The notes: generated by a model from the letters alone, not told the origin. DNA of 64,000 nucleotides from Marinomonas hwangdonensis (GCF_003721245.1 NZ_RIZG01000005.1:124001-188000), one strand, 5' to 3'. Counted from the stretch's first letter, positions 42,887-53,451 are shown. Numbers and translations: made by a program.

Positions 42887-44018
42887 TACTCGTCTCCTGT
42901 CGCTGTTTGCTCTGTTGGGCGTGCGGACGTTTTTCGATGAAATGGCTACTTTTAAGGGAATGACTTTCTTTCACCGCGCTGACGATTTCTCGCCATAATG
43001 GCAGCTCTGGTTGACCCGGTTTGCGTTTGCCAAATAACGTAACAATGGAATCGCCGTTGGCGTTGAACGCTTCAATTGATGTAATAAGACCGTCACGGCT
43101 AGGGCGCTCGATCACCCACGCCTCTGCAATTTGATCGACTCTTAGATGAAGGTTGAATTTAGGATCCAAAACATTAAACCACGGACCTTGGATAAGTAGT
43201 TTATGAACACCACCAGAGTAAATTTGAATAGCGCCCGCATTGCCAACAAACACCATGATCTCAGCGTTTTTAGCCTCGGCTTGAGTAAGGGCATGGGCAA
43301 GGCTATCTGATGTTAGTGAGGTTGCCCAATGTGAACCGATTTGAGCCAATGCCTGAGTACGAGAAAGCCCATGTTTCTTTAGCATGCCATGGTATTCATG
43401 GACATCGTTTAAGCGAGCCCAATCGGCTGCGAAAGCTGCTTGATCAAAGCCTTCGGGCAGCTCGGTTGGTGTGGTTTGTGGCCTTGCTTGAATAAAGGTT
43501 GGGAGCTCTGGGTTGGTGTCTTTGAACGCTTCAACAAGGCGTTGCCATTCATCATGGTTGGACGCTTCGGTGCGATATACTTTGTGAACAGCCACACCGT
43601 GCTGATTGAAAAACTGCAGGCTGTGGCGACCATTTTCAAGCAGATAAAAAGCACAATGCCATTGACCGATGAACAAACGCAAGTCGATGTCTTTGGACAA
43701 GACTAGGCCGGTTTTCCTTTCTTCGTCAAATTGGAAACTGTGGTAAATGCCTGTCGTTTCATGGACCGCTTGGTCGTTGCGGGTGATGGTCATGACATCG
43801 CCGACGTTTTTCAGCTCAGCAAGTAGAAGATGAAAAGGCGCACGCAGTCGCCAAGCGTCTATATCTTGCCGACAAGCCACTAAATCCCCTTCGGTGATGT
43901 TGAGCTCTTTGGCAAGCTCTCGGGCTCGTAAGGTTGAGCCTGCGGCAACCGCCGCTTGGTATTGAGAATAAGCAAAATGCGGGGCTTTATTTATAGGTAA
44001 TGTTTGAGACATTTTCAT
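42876..44018 (-). CDS. hmuS: hemin-degrading/transport factor HmuS
   Basis: 380 residues, the two-repeat HmuS/HemS layout (about 20-180 and 200-360). Both repeats carry the motifs DVMTITRNDQAVHETTG and AEIMVFVGNAGAIQIYSGG. The heme-ligand His is probably in the second repeat. Function in cytosolic heme handling or ring opening. Overlaps hmuT by 11 bp, 47 bp after the receptor gene. Confidence 0.93.
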   Translation of the reverse strand: MKMSQTLPINKAPHFAYSQYQAAVAAGSTLRARELAKELNITEGDLVACRQDIDAWRLRAPFHLLLAELKNVGDVMTITRNDQAVHETTGIYHSFQFDEERKTGLVLSKDIDLRLFIGQWHCAFYLLENGRHSLQFFNQHGVAVHKVYRTEASNHDEWQRLVEAFKDTNPELPTFIQARPQTTPTELPEGFDQAAFAADWARLNDVHEYHGMLKKHGLSRTQALAQIGSHWATSLTSDSLAHALTQAEAKNAEIMVFVGNAGAIQIYSGGVHKLLIQGPWFNVLDPKFNLHLRVDQIAEAWVIERPSRDGLITSIEAFNANGDSIVTLFGKRKPGQPELPLWREIVSAVKESHSLKSSHFIEKRPHAQQSKQRQETSNAL

Positions 44019-44064
44019 AATCCATGTAACAAGAGTGGTGTTGAATAATGGTTTTTTGTTTTGC

Positions 44065-46236
44065 TTAAAACGATAGGGTCGCGTCTATGCCAAAGTTTCT
44101 TCCGGCCCGTGTATAGCGATCTAGGTTTGTATTGTTCACAGCAATGTTGCGAACATCATTCCAGTTCGAGTATTTTTCATCCGTCAGATTGAACAGACCG
44201 ACATTAAATTGCAGGTTTTCTGAGGGTTTGTAATAAGCGGTTAAATCAACAAGCTGATAGTCGGACGTTGCCAGCCATTGCTTGCTATTCGTGATGTCCT
44301 CTGCCTTTTTACTGGCAGCCCAAGTAAGATTGAGTTTACCGCCCCATTGCTCTGAAGGCGCATCGTAGCCTAACCCAAGGACGGCACTCATCGGTGAAAT
44401 GCTGTCTAGTGGCTCGTTATCTTCTAAGTTATCACCCTCTGCATAAGCAATAGCACCATTTAACGTCCAACCTTCTCTAAGCGCTTCAAAGCTTTTTGAT
44501 AGATGTAAGCTACCTTTAAATTCGACACCCTTGATAACCACTTGATCAATATTGCTGTTAGTAAATTCTCCTCGTCGATAAGCGGCAGAGGAACCCAAGG
44601 ACACCTGCTCTATAAAGCGACGATAGTCGTTGTAAAACGCCACCAATTCAGCAGCACCGAGACGATTTTCTGCTCGCACACCGGCTTCGACGAAAAGACT
44701 TTCTTCTGGTTTTAGGTTTGGATTGGGCTTAATCCTATAACCATTTCCACCCACCGAGTTTTCAAAGTAGTAGTAAAGCTCGTTTAAATTTGGCGCTCTA
44801 AAACCTGAGCCAGCTTTACCAAACAAGGTATAGGTGTCGTTAATCGCAAAGTCAGCCGCAAGCTGTGCCGTAATGGCTTCGTTTTTATTGTCACCCCATG
44901 AGTCAATGTATTCATCGCCCTTGGTGGTGTACTGGTAATTGTCGTAACGAATGGCAGGAATAAGTGTGAGTTTATCTGTCACAGACCAATGGTCTTCTAG
45001 ATATAGGCCAAAGATATCGGCATCAGCCAATGGAGCAAAGCGCGAGACTGTTGTCGTACCAGAAACCCTATTTTTATTTAAATTTTCTAAAGATTTAACG
45101 TCATAATTAACACCATAGCGAATGTGATGTGCGTTGATTTGCTTCATCAAATCGGCTTTTACACTGATGATGTCCTCATCATAAAAGCGGTCAACCAGTC
45201 GGTTATTGGTAGATATATGGGTTTTATTGGTGGTTTTGGTGTTTTGGTAATCCCATTGCCACATCAAGCGATCATATAGGGTATTAGCTTGTGTGTTTTC
45301 ATGGAACAAACCAACACGGCGGCGAATGCTTTGATCCTCTAGGCCTCGCTGTTCAGTGGCCGTACTTTCTGAGTAAAGGGTTGCTTTTGTGTTGCTATGA
45401 AAGTATTCCCCCACCATACCAACGCGGTTGTGATCGTTGAGTTGAGCCTGCACCTTGGCAAGCAGATTGTCTGATCCTGTGTTGAATGGATCTACTGATC
45501 CTCGTGTGGCACCAAACGATCGATCTTCTCCTGCGTCACCCTTGTGGTTTTTATTTTCGTGTCCGTCACGGTGTGTATAAAGCAACAAAGATTCTACTTT
45601 GCCTGTGCGGTTTGCGGCTGTGATGGTTTGATGAAACTCGTCAGAAGCGCTTTTGTAGCCCATTTTTAACGAGGCGCTCGTGTCATTGACTTCTGGAGCT
45701 AAAAAGCGACTTGGCTCTTTGGTTTGATATTTCACCACGCCACCTAGGCCACCACTGCCTTCAACTATGTCGCCACCCTTGATGATTGTTGCTGATTCCA
45801 ATGAATCCGTGTCTAGGGTGTTGCGCCCCGCGCCCAGATACGCGATTTGACCACGACTGGCTGGCGGCGCATAGGAATCGGCTTGCGGTACGCCATCGAT
45901 GCTAATTTTAATTCGATCGCCTTCTAAACCACGAATATTAATACCGCTGATACTGGAGCGAGAATCTCGACTGGCTTCAACTCCTGGCTCATAACGAACT
46001 AAATCGTCTAGGTTGCGTGTCAGGGTTGCTGCCAAAGTATCGCTATCAACTTGCGACACCGAACTGCCAGCTTTAGAAGATGGCTCTGCGACATAACTGG
46101 CTTCTATCATAATCGTATTTAGCTGAGTGTCTTGTATTAAGGAATCAGCAGAAAAAGCTGGGGACGCCGCCATAATGGACAATGCAAGGAAAGACAGGGA
46201 GGTAGGTAAAGCCGTTTTAGTCATGTTACTTCTCAT
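44065..46236 (-). CDS. hmuR: TonB-dependent hemin/hemoglobin receptor
   Basis: 723 residues. Signal peptide about 1-30, a plug domain (RDSRSSISGINIRGLEGDRIKISIDGV) and a 22-strand barrel. The FRAP and NPNL boxes of heme receptors are present (GFRAPNLNELYYYFEN and PNPNLKPEES, about 490-530). It ends in the outer-membrane aromatic FGIDATLSF. It takes up heme at the surface using TonB. A Fur box lies about 40 bp upstream. Confidence 0.95.
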   Translation of the reverse strand: MRSNMTKTALPTSLSFLALSIMAASPAFSADSLIQDTQLNTIMIEASYVAEPSSKAGSSVSQVDSDTLAATLTRNLDDLVRYEPGVEASRDSRSSISGINIRGLEGDRIKISIDGVPQADSYAPPASRGQIAYLGAGRNTLDTDSLESATIIKGGDIVEGSGGLGGVVKYQTKEPSRFLAPEVNDTSASLKMGYKSASDEFHQTITAANRTGKVESLLLYTHRDGHENKNHKGDAGEDRSFGATRGSVDPFNTGSDNLLAKVQAQLNDHNRVGMVGEYFHSNTKATLYSESTATEQRGLEDQSIRRRVGLFHENTQANTLYDRLMWQWDYQNTKTTNKTHISTNNRLVDRFYDEDIISVKADLMKQINAHHIRYGVNYDVKSLENLNKNRVSGTTTVSRFAPLADADIFGLYLEDHWSVTDKLTLIPAIRYDNYQYTTKGDEYIDSWGDNKNEAITAQLAADFAINDTYTLFGKAGSGFRAPNLNELYYYFENSVGGNGYRIKPNPNLKPEESLFVEAGVRAENRLGAAELVAFYNDYRRFIEQVSLGSSAAYRRGEFTNSNIDQVVIKGVEFKGSLHLSKSFEALREGWTLNGAIAYAEGDNLEDNEPLDSISPMSAVLGLGYDAPSEQWGGKLNLTWAASKKAEDITNSKQWLATSDYQLVDLTAYYKPSENLQFNVGLFNLTDEKYSNWNDVRNIAVNNTNLDRYTRAGRNFGIDATLSF

Positions 46237-46274
46237 TAGTTAATTAAATTGTCTTTTTGGTATCAAATCCTTTT

Positions 46275-46293
46275 ATGAGAATGATTATCACAT
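46275..46293. promoter_or_regulatory. Fur box upstream of the hemin operon
   Basis: TGAGAATGATTATCACAT matches the Fur consensus GATAATGATAATCATTATC at most positions. Its place just before hmuR fits iron repression of the hmu operon. Confidence 0.85.
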
Positions 46294-46452
46294 ACGTAAA
46301 TACAAATGAGAATAGTTTTTATTTGTAAATTTAGTTGAACGGACAAGATTAGATAACGGCGGATTTTTTGCCTTTGTCGGCAACATCAAGTAAAACAACA
46401 GCTTCTCTTTTATCTGCCCTGTAGCCATTACTAAAGCGAGTATTGCGATAAC

Positions 46453-47778
46453 ATGACTTTTCCAACACAAGGCGCCAAACTTGCTCTTGCCGCTTGGTTA
46501 GAAGCCCACTCTGATTTTCGACTCTCAGCTCATGCGAGCGATTTATCTACGGCGCTAAAAACACTAGATACCACTCCTCAGCCCACCAGCTATCTTGCTC
46601 AGTTCTCACGTCTAAAAGGATATTTCAATCGTGCGGTTCTAGGTTTGTTGATCGTGGCGTTTCTGCTGGGGTTAATGGCGGTTCCTCCTGCTTTCGCGAC
46701 GGGGGAATCCAATCAGGTCAATATTTTTTGGTTGTTGATTATCTTGCTGGGATTTCATGGGCTAAATTTTGTCGTTTGGCTGGTCACCATAGTGGCGACC
46801 ATGGGGCGGCAAACAGAAAGCCAAGGGATGCTGTTAAGTCTATTGATTTTTCTCAACAAGAAGCTAAGTAAGCACTCACATATTCACACTGAAGTGAGTG
46901 CCGCTTACTTGCACTGGCAGTGCCCTGCCCATTCCAATAAGTGGTTGGTAAGCGGTGTTTCCCACGTTGCATGGGCGAGTTATCTACTCGCTGGCTGGAT
47001 CATGACTTTGTTGTTACTACTAACCAATCAGGTGAATTTTGTCTGGGAAACCACGCTGCTCAGTGACCACGCTTTTCTTCAGCTCACTCAATCGTTGAGC
47101 CTATTGCCGCAGTGGTTTGGGGTGGCGGTACCCAACCAAGTGGATATTCTCGCAAGTCGGGTCGATCTAATGTCACAAAGCGCCTCTACCAGACAACACT
47201 GGGCCAATTTTTTGCTGGCCAGTATTGCCTTTTATGGGGTACTACCACGGCTCTTATTCATGCTCGTAAGCTTAGCTATGTATCATTTTAAACGAGCAAG
47301 ACAGCCTTTGAGTACACAAGAGCAGATTATTCTGAATCGTTATCAACAAGCAGAAAATCAGAACCGTACGGTTCTCGATGCCGATCCTTCGCCAACACAG
47401 ACTCTCTCTCGCCATGCAAACACGAAAGAGTACACTAAACTGCCTCGTCGCGCTTTTTCACAACGCTGGGCCTTATTTGAATGGAGTTCGGCGCAACCCG
47501 AGTGTTTGAATACGGCTCGCAGTTTGACCTGTTTAAACAGTCGTGAAGAACAAGAAGCGTTTTTAAAATCGTCCAGTGATGAGACAATTTACCTGTTAGT
47601 GGACGGTGAACAAAGCCCAGACCGTGGCAGCCGACGATTTTTTAGTCAAGCGAGCAAGGTGCATCCCTCATTGTTTATGGTGATTTCAAGCCCTGAACAA
47701 GCTAAGTTTACTGATGATTGGCAGCGCCTTGCCAGAGAAGTCCAGATGACTGTTACCTCACTCACGCAAAAGGAGTAA
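46453..47778 (+). CDS. DUF2868 membrane protein
   Basis: 441 residues. N-terminal AWLEAHSDFRLSAHASDL and four or five membrane helices (about 60-280), with a cytosolic C-terminal domain; this is the DUF2868 pattern. It is 3 bp before a GTPase gene (DUF3482). The pair is found together in proteobacteria and is likely one functional unit. Function unknown. Confidence 0.85.
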   Translation: MTFPTQGAKLALAAWLEAHSDFRLSAHASDLSTALKTLDTTPQPTSYLAQFSRLKGYFNRAVLGLLIVAFLLGLMAVPPAFATGESNQVNIFWLLIILLGFHGLNFVVWLVTIVATMGRQTESQGMLLSLLIFLNKKLSKHSHIHTEVSAAYLHWQCPAHSNKWLVSGVSHVAWASYLLAGWIMTLLLLLTNQVNFVWETTLLSDHAFLQLTQSLSLLPQWFGVAVPNQVDILASRVDLMSQSASTRQHWANFLLASIAFYGVLPRLLFMLVSLAMYHFKRARQPLSTQEQIILNRYQQAENQNRTVLDADPSPTQTLSRHANTKEYTKLPRRAFSQRWALFEWSSAQPECLNTARSLTCLNSREEQEAFLKSSSDETIYLLVDGEQSPDRGSRRFFSQASKVHPSLFMVISSPEQAKFTDDWQRLAREVQMTVTSLTQKE

Positions 47779-47781
47779 ACC

Positions 47782-49140
47782 GTGTCGATTTCCCTTTTAG
47801 TCGTTGGTCACGCGAACACCGGTAAAACATCCTTGATTCGTACCCTGCTACGCCGTCAGGACTTTGGTCAGGTAAGCGACAAAGCGGGGACCACTCGTCA
47901 CGTAGAAAGCGTACAGATAAAAATCGGGCATCAGTCTGTCATGACGTTAACCGACACACCGGGGTTTGAAGACTCTATTGGCCTGTGGCATCTTCGCCAT
48001 TCGAACGAGTTTCGTTCTTATCAAGGTGCCGATTGGTTATTACCCTTTTGCGCCAGCCATTACGCACAAGAGGAGTTTGAGCAAGAAGCCAAAATACTCA
48101 AGCAGCTTACGCAAGCCGACATTATTTTATACGTGATTGATATACGCCAAGCCCCTCTGGGGAAATATTTGGATGAGTTGGCGCTATTGGCCAGCGCCAG
48201 TAAACCCATTATTCCTATCTTAAACTTTAGTGCTGCGCCCAGCGCTCACCTAGAAGCTTGGCGCAAAGTCCTGGCAGAGCGGCATTTACACGCGGTAATA
48301 AAGTACGACACGGTGGCATTTTATTTTGAAGATGAAAAACGCCTCTACCAAAGCATTCAAAGCTTGATGCCAGAAGACTACGACGCCATCACCCAGCTTA
48401 TTCAGTCACGGGAAGACGCCGCTCGGCTGCGTCAAACCATGGCGATCAGTCAGTTAACGGCCTTGTTGATTAAAGCGGCCAGCACGCGTCTTGAGTGTGC
48501 AAGTTACCCGCCAAAGGCGGAGGATTCTTCTACTTTTGAAAACAAGATTCGAGCGTTAGAAAGTGGTTTCCTCAGTGGCTTATTGCGTCTTTATGAATTT
48601 CAGCCAGAAGACATGGTGGCTACCCCACTGGCGATTGAAAACAGCCTTTGGCAACAGGATATTTTTGATACTGACACGCTCAAGGAATGGGGCATAGAAA
48701 CTGGCACCAGTGCACTAAAAGGCGCGGCTATTGGTGCCGGGATAGATGTCATGTCGGCGGGGTTAACCCTAGGCACGGCCACCACGCTAGGCGCTCTTTT
48801 AGGAGCAACGTGGAAAACAGGCCAGCATTACAAAGACACACTCATGAGCAAACTCACCAATCGCTATTATTTGTGTGTCGATAGCCCCACGCTGACTCTC
48901 TTGTGTTTGCGGGGATTGAGCGCCATTCATCATTTGCATCAACGGGGACACGCGTCTCAGCAAGCTTACTCACTCAGCCATAAGACACAACACAAGGATC
49001 TAATCGAACAAATGCAACCGTATTGGAAGCAGGCACAGCAACACCCAGAATGGGAAAAACGCGATTTGCCCGAAACGCACCCCAGCGTTAAAGGTTTGCA
49101 AAACCTATTAGAAAAAGCGCTTCTTCTTAGCGATAACTAA
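47782..49140 (+). CDS. GTPase with DUF3482 domain
   Basis: 452 residues. N-terminal Ras-like G domain: G1 GHANTGKTS (about 8-16), G3 DTPGF, while the NKxD motif is replaced by a less clear stretch (PIIPILNFSAA). The C-terminal part (about 280-450) is the DUF3482 helical region with a Gly-rich hydrophobic segment GAAIGAGIDVMSAGLTLGTA that may insert into or touch membranes. Partner of the DUF2868 protein before it. Reading stops overlapping plsC by 4 bp. Confidence 0.85.
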   Translation: MSISLLVVGHANTGKTSLIRTLLRRQDFGQVSDKAGTTRHVESVQIKIGHQSVMTLTDTPGFEDSIGLWHLRHSNEFRSYQGADWLLPFCASHYAQEEFEQEAKILKQLTQADIILYVIDIRQAPLGKYLDELALLASASKPIIPILNFSAAPSAHLEAWRKVLAERHLHAVIKYDTVAFYFEDEKRLYQSIQSLMPEDYDAITQLIQSREDAARLRQTMAISQLTALLIKAASTRLECASYPPKAEDSSTFENKIRALESGFLSGLLRLYEFQPEDMVATPLAIENSLWQQDIFDTDTLKEWGIETGTSALKGAAIGAGIDVMSAGLTLGTATTLGALLGATWKTGQHYKDTLMSKLTNRYYLCVDSPTLTLLCLRGLSAIHHLHQRGHASQQAYSLSHKTQHKDLIEQMQPYWKQAQQHPEWEKRDLPETHPSVKGLQNLLEKALLLSDN

Positions 49141-49886
49141 CTTTTTCCCAATGGCGAGTCCAGTTGTCCATGGCGAGCAAGCTCTTGATCTAGGCGTTGC
49201 TGTGTCTCGTGCATCTGTTGCTCGCACTGTTTTATCAGGGCCACCACATCCGTCTCTTGTAAGCCTACGGTGTCTATCGGGGGCAACATTTCGACCAGTA
49301 CCTTGCCATTGTTTAAGCGATTCAAGCTCACTTGACCGTGGGTGCTACTGCACACCACAGGAACAATTGGCACACCCGCCTGAACTGCCGCATAAAAGGC
49401 ACCACGCTTAAAAGGCAACCAACCACGCCCCCGGCTTCGTGTGCCTTCTGGAAACATCCAAATAGACAGACCGGTTTTTTTCATACTGAACACAACTTGA
49501 TCAATGGTGGCGATGGCTTGTTTGCGGTTTTCGCGATTAATCAGGATATTACCACTGGCCCAATACAGGGCGCCAAAGAAGGGAATCCAGCGCAAGCTGG
49601 TTTTACCCACGGTAACCACGCCTTTGGGGACCACAGCCGCCAATGTAAACAGATCGTAGTTGTTTTGGTGATTAGCGACATACACCGCCTGAGGAATGTT
49701 TTTTGCGGACTCAGCGACTCGACCTTCAACCGATAGGCCAAACACTGGAGCCACTTGGGCGAAAACACGACCCAAATAATGCACGCGGTTTTTAGACCAC
49801 AAGGTCAGAAGACAATACACAATCCCTAATAGGGTCACGCCCACAATCAAAAACAACAACACTAACATTCGAATCAAAAGCAGCAT
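49137..49886 (-). CDS. plsC: 1-acyl-sn-glycerol-3-phosphate acyltransferase
   Basis: 249 residues. One N-terminal membrane helix, then the acyltransferase motifs NHQNNYD at 72-78 (His73, Asp78), FPEGTRS for glycerol phosphate binding, and VPIVPVVC. Makes phosphatidic acid from lysophosphatidic acid at the inner membrane. Convergent with the GTPase gene. Confidence 0.93.
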   Translation of the reverse strand: MLLLIRMLVLLFLIVGVTLLGIVYCLLTLWSKNRVHYLGRVFAQVAPVFGLSVEGRVAESAKNIPQAVYVANHQNNYDLFTLAAVVPKGVVTVGKTSLRWIPFFGALYWASGNILINRENRKQAIATIDQVVFSMKKTGLSIWMFPEGTRSRGRGWLPFKRGAFYAAVQAGVPIVPVVCSSTHGQVSLNRLNNGKVLVEMLPPIDTVGLQETDVVALIKQCEQQMHETQQRLDQELARHGQLDSPLGKS

Positions 49887-49927
49887 ATCGAAGTAGACCT
49901 TCCTTCGCAGTCTTAAAATTACGTTAG

Positions 49928-49948
49928 ACTAAATTGGCTTAATTTAGT
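49928..49948. repeat. short AT-rich inverted repeat upstream of plsC
   Basis: ACTAAATT and AATTTAGT form 8-bp perfect arms over 5 bp. It may be a regulator site; it lies 42-62 bp before plsC and downstream of the GGDEF-EAL gene. Confidence 0.35.
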
Positions 49949-49976
49949 TCGACTTAGTTTACTTTATTAACCTAAC

Positions 49977-52325
49977 TCAACTTTTATGGAACGCCTTTCG
50001 CCACTTGAAAAACTCTGCGGCAACCAATGGTTTAGAGAAGAAATAGCCTTGTATTTTATCACATTGATAGGTGTTTAATAGCGCCACACCTTGGGCATTT
50101 TCTGCGCCTTCGGCCGTCACTTGCAAGCCCAAACTGTGGGACAAATCTATGGTGGCTTTGGTAATAAACTCATCGTCTTTGTTGGTATCAATAAACTGAA
50201 TAAAAGCGCGGTCTATTTTTACTTCATTGACCGGCAGCTCGCGTAAATAAGACAATGAGGACTGACCTGTACCAAAGTCATCAATGGCCAGATGTATGCC
50301 CATGTCCCGTAGCGCTTTAAGCACACGAATAACTTTCACTCTGTCTTTCATCACCGCACTTTCGGTCACTTCCAGTGCCAAGGATCGTTCCGGTAAACCG
50401 TGGGTTTTTAATGCTTGTGCTACCATATCGGGTAAGGTTTCATCCAAAAGATCATGGGCCGATAAATTCACTGCCACACGGATTTCATGCCCTTGTGCCC
50501 ACCAGATTTTCAGTTGCGCCAATACGCTATGAATGACCCACTTGGTGAGTATTTGAATGCTCCCGGAGCGTTCCAACAGCTCAATAAATTCATCGGGCGG
50601 AAGAAAACCCAGCGTTGGATGAATCCAGCGTATTAAAGCTTCGGCTTCATGGCAGTCCTGAGTTTTGCCGCTGACTTTTGGCTGATACACCACAAACAAC
50701 TGGTTGGCGACCAAAGCCTCAGGCAAATCCCGTATGATACTCAATTTTCGACGATGATCTTCATCCTGACCCGCTTCATAAATGACAACAGATTCATTCT
50801 CTGCTCGTGCCTTGTCGGCCACAATGTCCAATCGTCTCATGGCACTGTTAACACTGTCTGTGGCGTGCTCGAAGGGCAGTACCGCAATACTGATGTCCAA
50901 ACGAACCATAGAACCTTTCTCAGACTCACATTTTTCACTCATCATGCGATCATCGTGGTCACAGCTCACTTCACACTCTTCGTTGAACAAACGCTTCAAA
51001 TCGTCACAATCTTTGGAGGTAATATTGTGCTCTGTGATCAGCAGAAATTTATCGCTACTTAATCGAGCCAGTATCTCTGTGGCACCATTCCAACGCTGCA
51101 ACCGTTCGGCCATCTTGGTCAAGAGTATGTTGCCCACATCGAAACCCAGCATGTTATTAATCTGTTTGAAGTGGCGGATATTGATAAGTACGAGAGAGCC
51201 TTCTTGCTTAGGCAGAGCCTGTATTAGGTAGCGCTCTACGGCACTTTGATTCACTAAGCCCGTCAACGGATCATGCCAAGCCTGATACGTCAGCTCTTCC
51301 TCACGGGCTTTAATCGATTCCTGCATGACCTCCATAGTATTGGAGAGCACGCCAAATTCGCCTGCCATCTTAGGGGCCGCAATGATCTTTTTATTGGTAC
51401 CACGGCCGATTTGAGTGGCGTACTCCACCAAGCGACTGATAGGTTGAGTCATATTTCGCGCCAACCCGATACCAAACAACAAAGCCAAAGCTAGCGCGCC
51501 AGCAAAGATCAACACTAACTGGTTGCGTGTACTATTATAACTTTCTAGCCAAGGTCCATAGGGTAAATGAATCAACCCCCATTGGTCGGGTACCCCCAAA
51601 TCCACACCGAGCGTTAAGTATTTTTCATCGCTCGAAAAAACGGGGTTATTAAGCAGGTTGATCACACTATCAATGTCTCGAAAAAGCGCTTGTTTGTCTG
51701 CCAATGGTAAGGTGGACCAGCCGGCTAAACGATAAGTGTCATCGCTTTCAGAAACAAAACTGATATCAAGTCCAGTGACGTTTTTGATTTGTTCTGCGAG
51801 CGCTTGGTCTAGCAGAAACGCCATACCCACCCATGCCACCACATTTGGCGCTCTGACCGGCACCAGCACTAATTGATAGGCACGACTACTCAGATTGATC
51901 ATGGTACTAATTGACGCCCCACCCGTTCGACGCGCTTCATACACCAGATCAGCAATGGTACTGCCAACGTTAAGCTCCTGAGTTGAGGTGATCAGCTCGC
52001 CAACCGGGGATACCAGCAATGACACATCAGCGTTGATGCGAGCTCCGTGGTTTTGCAAAACAGAACCTATCGTGGCTGTTTCTCGAGTCGCAACGGCTTG
52101 TTTAAAACCAAAATCAGAGGTGAGAATTTCAACGCCCTTGGTTAACTGTTCAGCACGGGCCTCTAAAAATAAGTCAAATACATTGCGAGATACGTCAATC
52201 GAATCGACACCTTGTCGATAATTGTCTTTTTTTAAGGACGACAACACCGCTAAGGCGGTTCCCAACTGGGCCAACGCAAGCAATATTAAAACAAACACAA
52301 TCAGTCTTGCTTGAAAGCTCTTCAA
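49977..52325 (-). CDS. GGDEF-EAL protein with periplasmic sensor
   Basis: 782 residues. Two membrane helices (about 5-25 and 270-290) enclose a periplasmic domain (about 30-265) of the dCache-like type, then HAMP (about 290-345), GGDEF (about 365-520) and EAL (about 535-780). The GGDEF site is degenerate (RLSSDKF in place of GGDEF), so synthesis is unlikely. The EAL site is intact (EALIRW, DDFGTGQSSLSYL, KIDRAFI), which points to a c-di-GMP phosphodiesterase, or a receptor if it binds without cutting. Confidence 0.9.
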   Translation of the reverse strand: MKSFQARLIVFVLILLALAQLGTALAVLSSLKKDNYRQGVDSIDVSRNVFDLFLEARAEQLTKGVEILTSDFGFKQAVATRETATIGSVLQNHGARINADVSLLVSPVGELITSTQELNVGSTIADLVYEARRTGGASISTMINLSSRAYQLVLVPVRAPNVVAWVGMAFLLDQALAEQIKNVTGLDISFVSESDDTYRLAGWSTLPLADKQALFRDIDSVINLLNNPVFSSDEKYLTLGVDLGVPDQWGLIHLPYGPWLESYNSTRNQLVLIFAGALALALLFGIGLARNMTQPISRLVEYATQIGRGTNKKIIAAPKMAGEFGVLSNTMEVMQESIKAREEELTYQAWHDPLTGLVNQSAVERYLIQALPKQEGSLVLINIRHFKQINNMLGFDVGNILLTKMAERLQRWNGATEILARLSSDKFLLITEHNITSKDCDDLKRLFNEECEVSCDHDDRMMSEKCESEKGSMVRLDISIAVLPFEHATDSVNSAMRRLDIVADKARAENESVVIYEAGQDEDHRRKLSIIRDLPEALVANQLFVVYQPKVSGKTQDCHEAEALIRWIHPTLGFLPPDEFIELLERSGSIQILTKWVIHSVLAQLKIWWAQGHEIRVAVNLSAHDLLDETLPDMVAQALKTHGLPERSLALEVTESAVMKDRVKVIRVLKALRDMGIHLAIDDFGTGQSSLSYLRELPVNEVKIDRAFIQFIDTNKDDEFITKATIDLSHSLGLQVTAEGAENAQGVALLNTYQCDKIQGYFFSKPLVAAEFFKWRKAFHKS

Positions 52326-52467
52326 CGGTGAAACCTCTGTGATAATGGTGGTCCATTTAACTAAGCATGCATGGCTGAACGCGTCTCTTCAAGGCAATTT
52401 TTACCTAATAATAGTCCGTTTTATCCAGACCATTCGTTTTCTTAGACTGTTCGCTTTGCTCAAACCA

Positions 52468-53451
52468 TCAGTTTTGCCAGTAATTGCTTTTCCAGTAGTC
52501 CATTTGGTCTTCTTCTAAAAAACTCCAAGCAACAAATCGACTAATTTTTTGTCCCTGTGCCATTTCAATGGTCTTCACTTGGCGTGCGTTCACTTCTTTC
52601 AAAGTACGGTAAATAGCGTCTAGATTGCTTTGACGCGCCACCAGAGAGGTAAACCAAAAACAACGATCCGCGTATTGCACGCTTTCTCTAACCATTCGAC
52701 ATACAAATCCCGCCTCTCCACCATCGCACCACAGTTCTGCCGCGGTACCGCCAAAGTTCAATATAGGTTTTTCGGTCGTCGTTTTCTTACTTTTAACACC
52801 ACGCCATTTACGCTGAGATTCATCGGTCATGGCCGTTTCGCTAGTATGAAATGGCGGATTGCATAGTGTTAAATCAAAGCGGTCTTTTTCTTTCCAAACG
52901 CTGTCAAATATCTTAGCCGCTTGTGTTTGCAGGCGGACGGTGATTGCGCCTTTCAAACACGCATTGGATTTGATGATGGTGTCACAGGTGGCGACCGCAA
53001 CAGGATTAACATCGGAGCCGACAAACTGCCAAGCGTATTCTTGATGGCCGATGATAGGGTAAACACAATTGGCCCCAACGCCCACATCCAGTACCTTGAC
53101 GCCTTTACCTCGGGGAATCACGCCCTGGTTACTGCTGGCTAATAAGTCGGCAAGGTAATGTATGTAGTCCGCTCTTCCAGGAATGGGAGGACATAAATAG
53201 CCGAGCGGAATATCCCAAAAAGCCACACCGTAAAAATGATTCAACAAAGCGCGGTTTAACGTTTTTACCGCCTCTGGGTTAGCAAAATCGACCGACTCGT
53301 TTCCATATTGATTTGGTTGAATAAAAGCCGAAAGTTCAGGACAAGAGTCGGCTAACAGCGCAAAATCATAACGCGCGCGATGGGGATTACGCGGGTGCAA
53401 TTCCAACTTATTGGCACGCTTACCTTTCGTATTCTTGCTTTTTAAAACCAC
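52468..53451 (-). CDS. rlmF: 23S rRNA (adenine1618-N6)-methyltransferase
   Basis: 327 residues, the family length. NPPFHTSETAM is the N6-adenine methyltransferase motif IV (NPPF), and VLDVGVGANCVYPIIG is the SAM loop. The basic N-terminal KSKNTKGKRANKLELHPRN likely contacts rRNA. Modifies A1618 in 23S rRNA. Not linked to neighbours. Confidence 0.95.
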   Translation of the reverse strand: MVLKSKNTKGKRANKLELHPRNPHRARYDFALLADSCPELSAFIQPNQYGNESVDFANPEAVKTLNRALLNHFYGVAFWDIPLGYLCPPIPGRADYIHYLADLLASSNQGVIPRGKGVKVLDVGVGANCVYPIIGHQEYAWQFVGSDVNPVAVATCDTIIKSNACLKGAITVRLQTQAAKIFDSVWKEKDRFDLTLCNPPFHTSETAMTDESQRKWRGVKSKKTTTEKPILNFGGTAAELWCDGGEAGFVCRMVRESVQYADRCFWFTSLVARQSNLDAIYRTLKEVNARQVKTIEMAQGQKISRFVAWSFLEEDQMDYWKSNYWQN

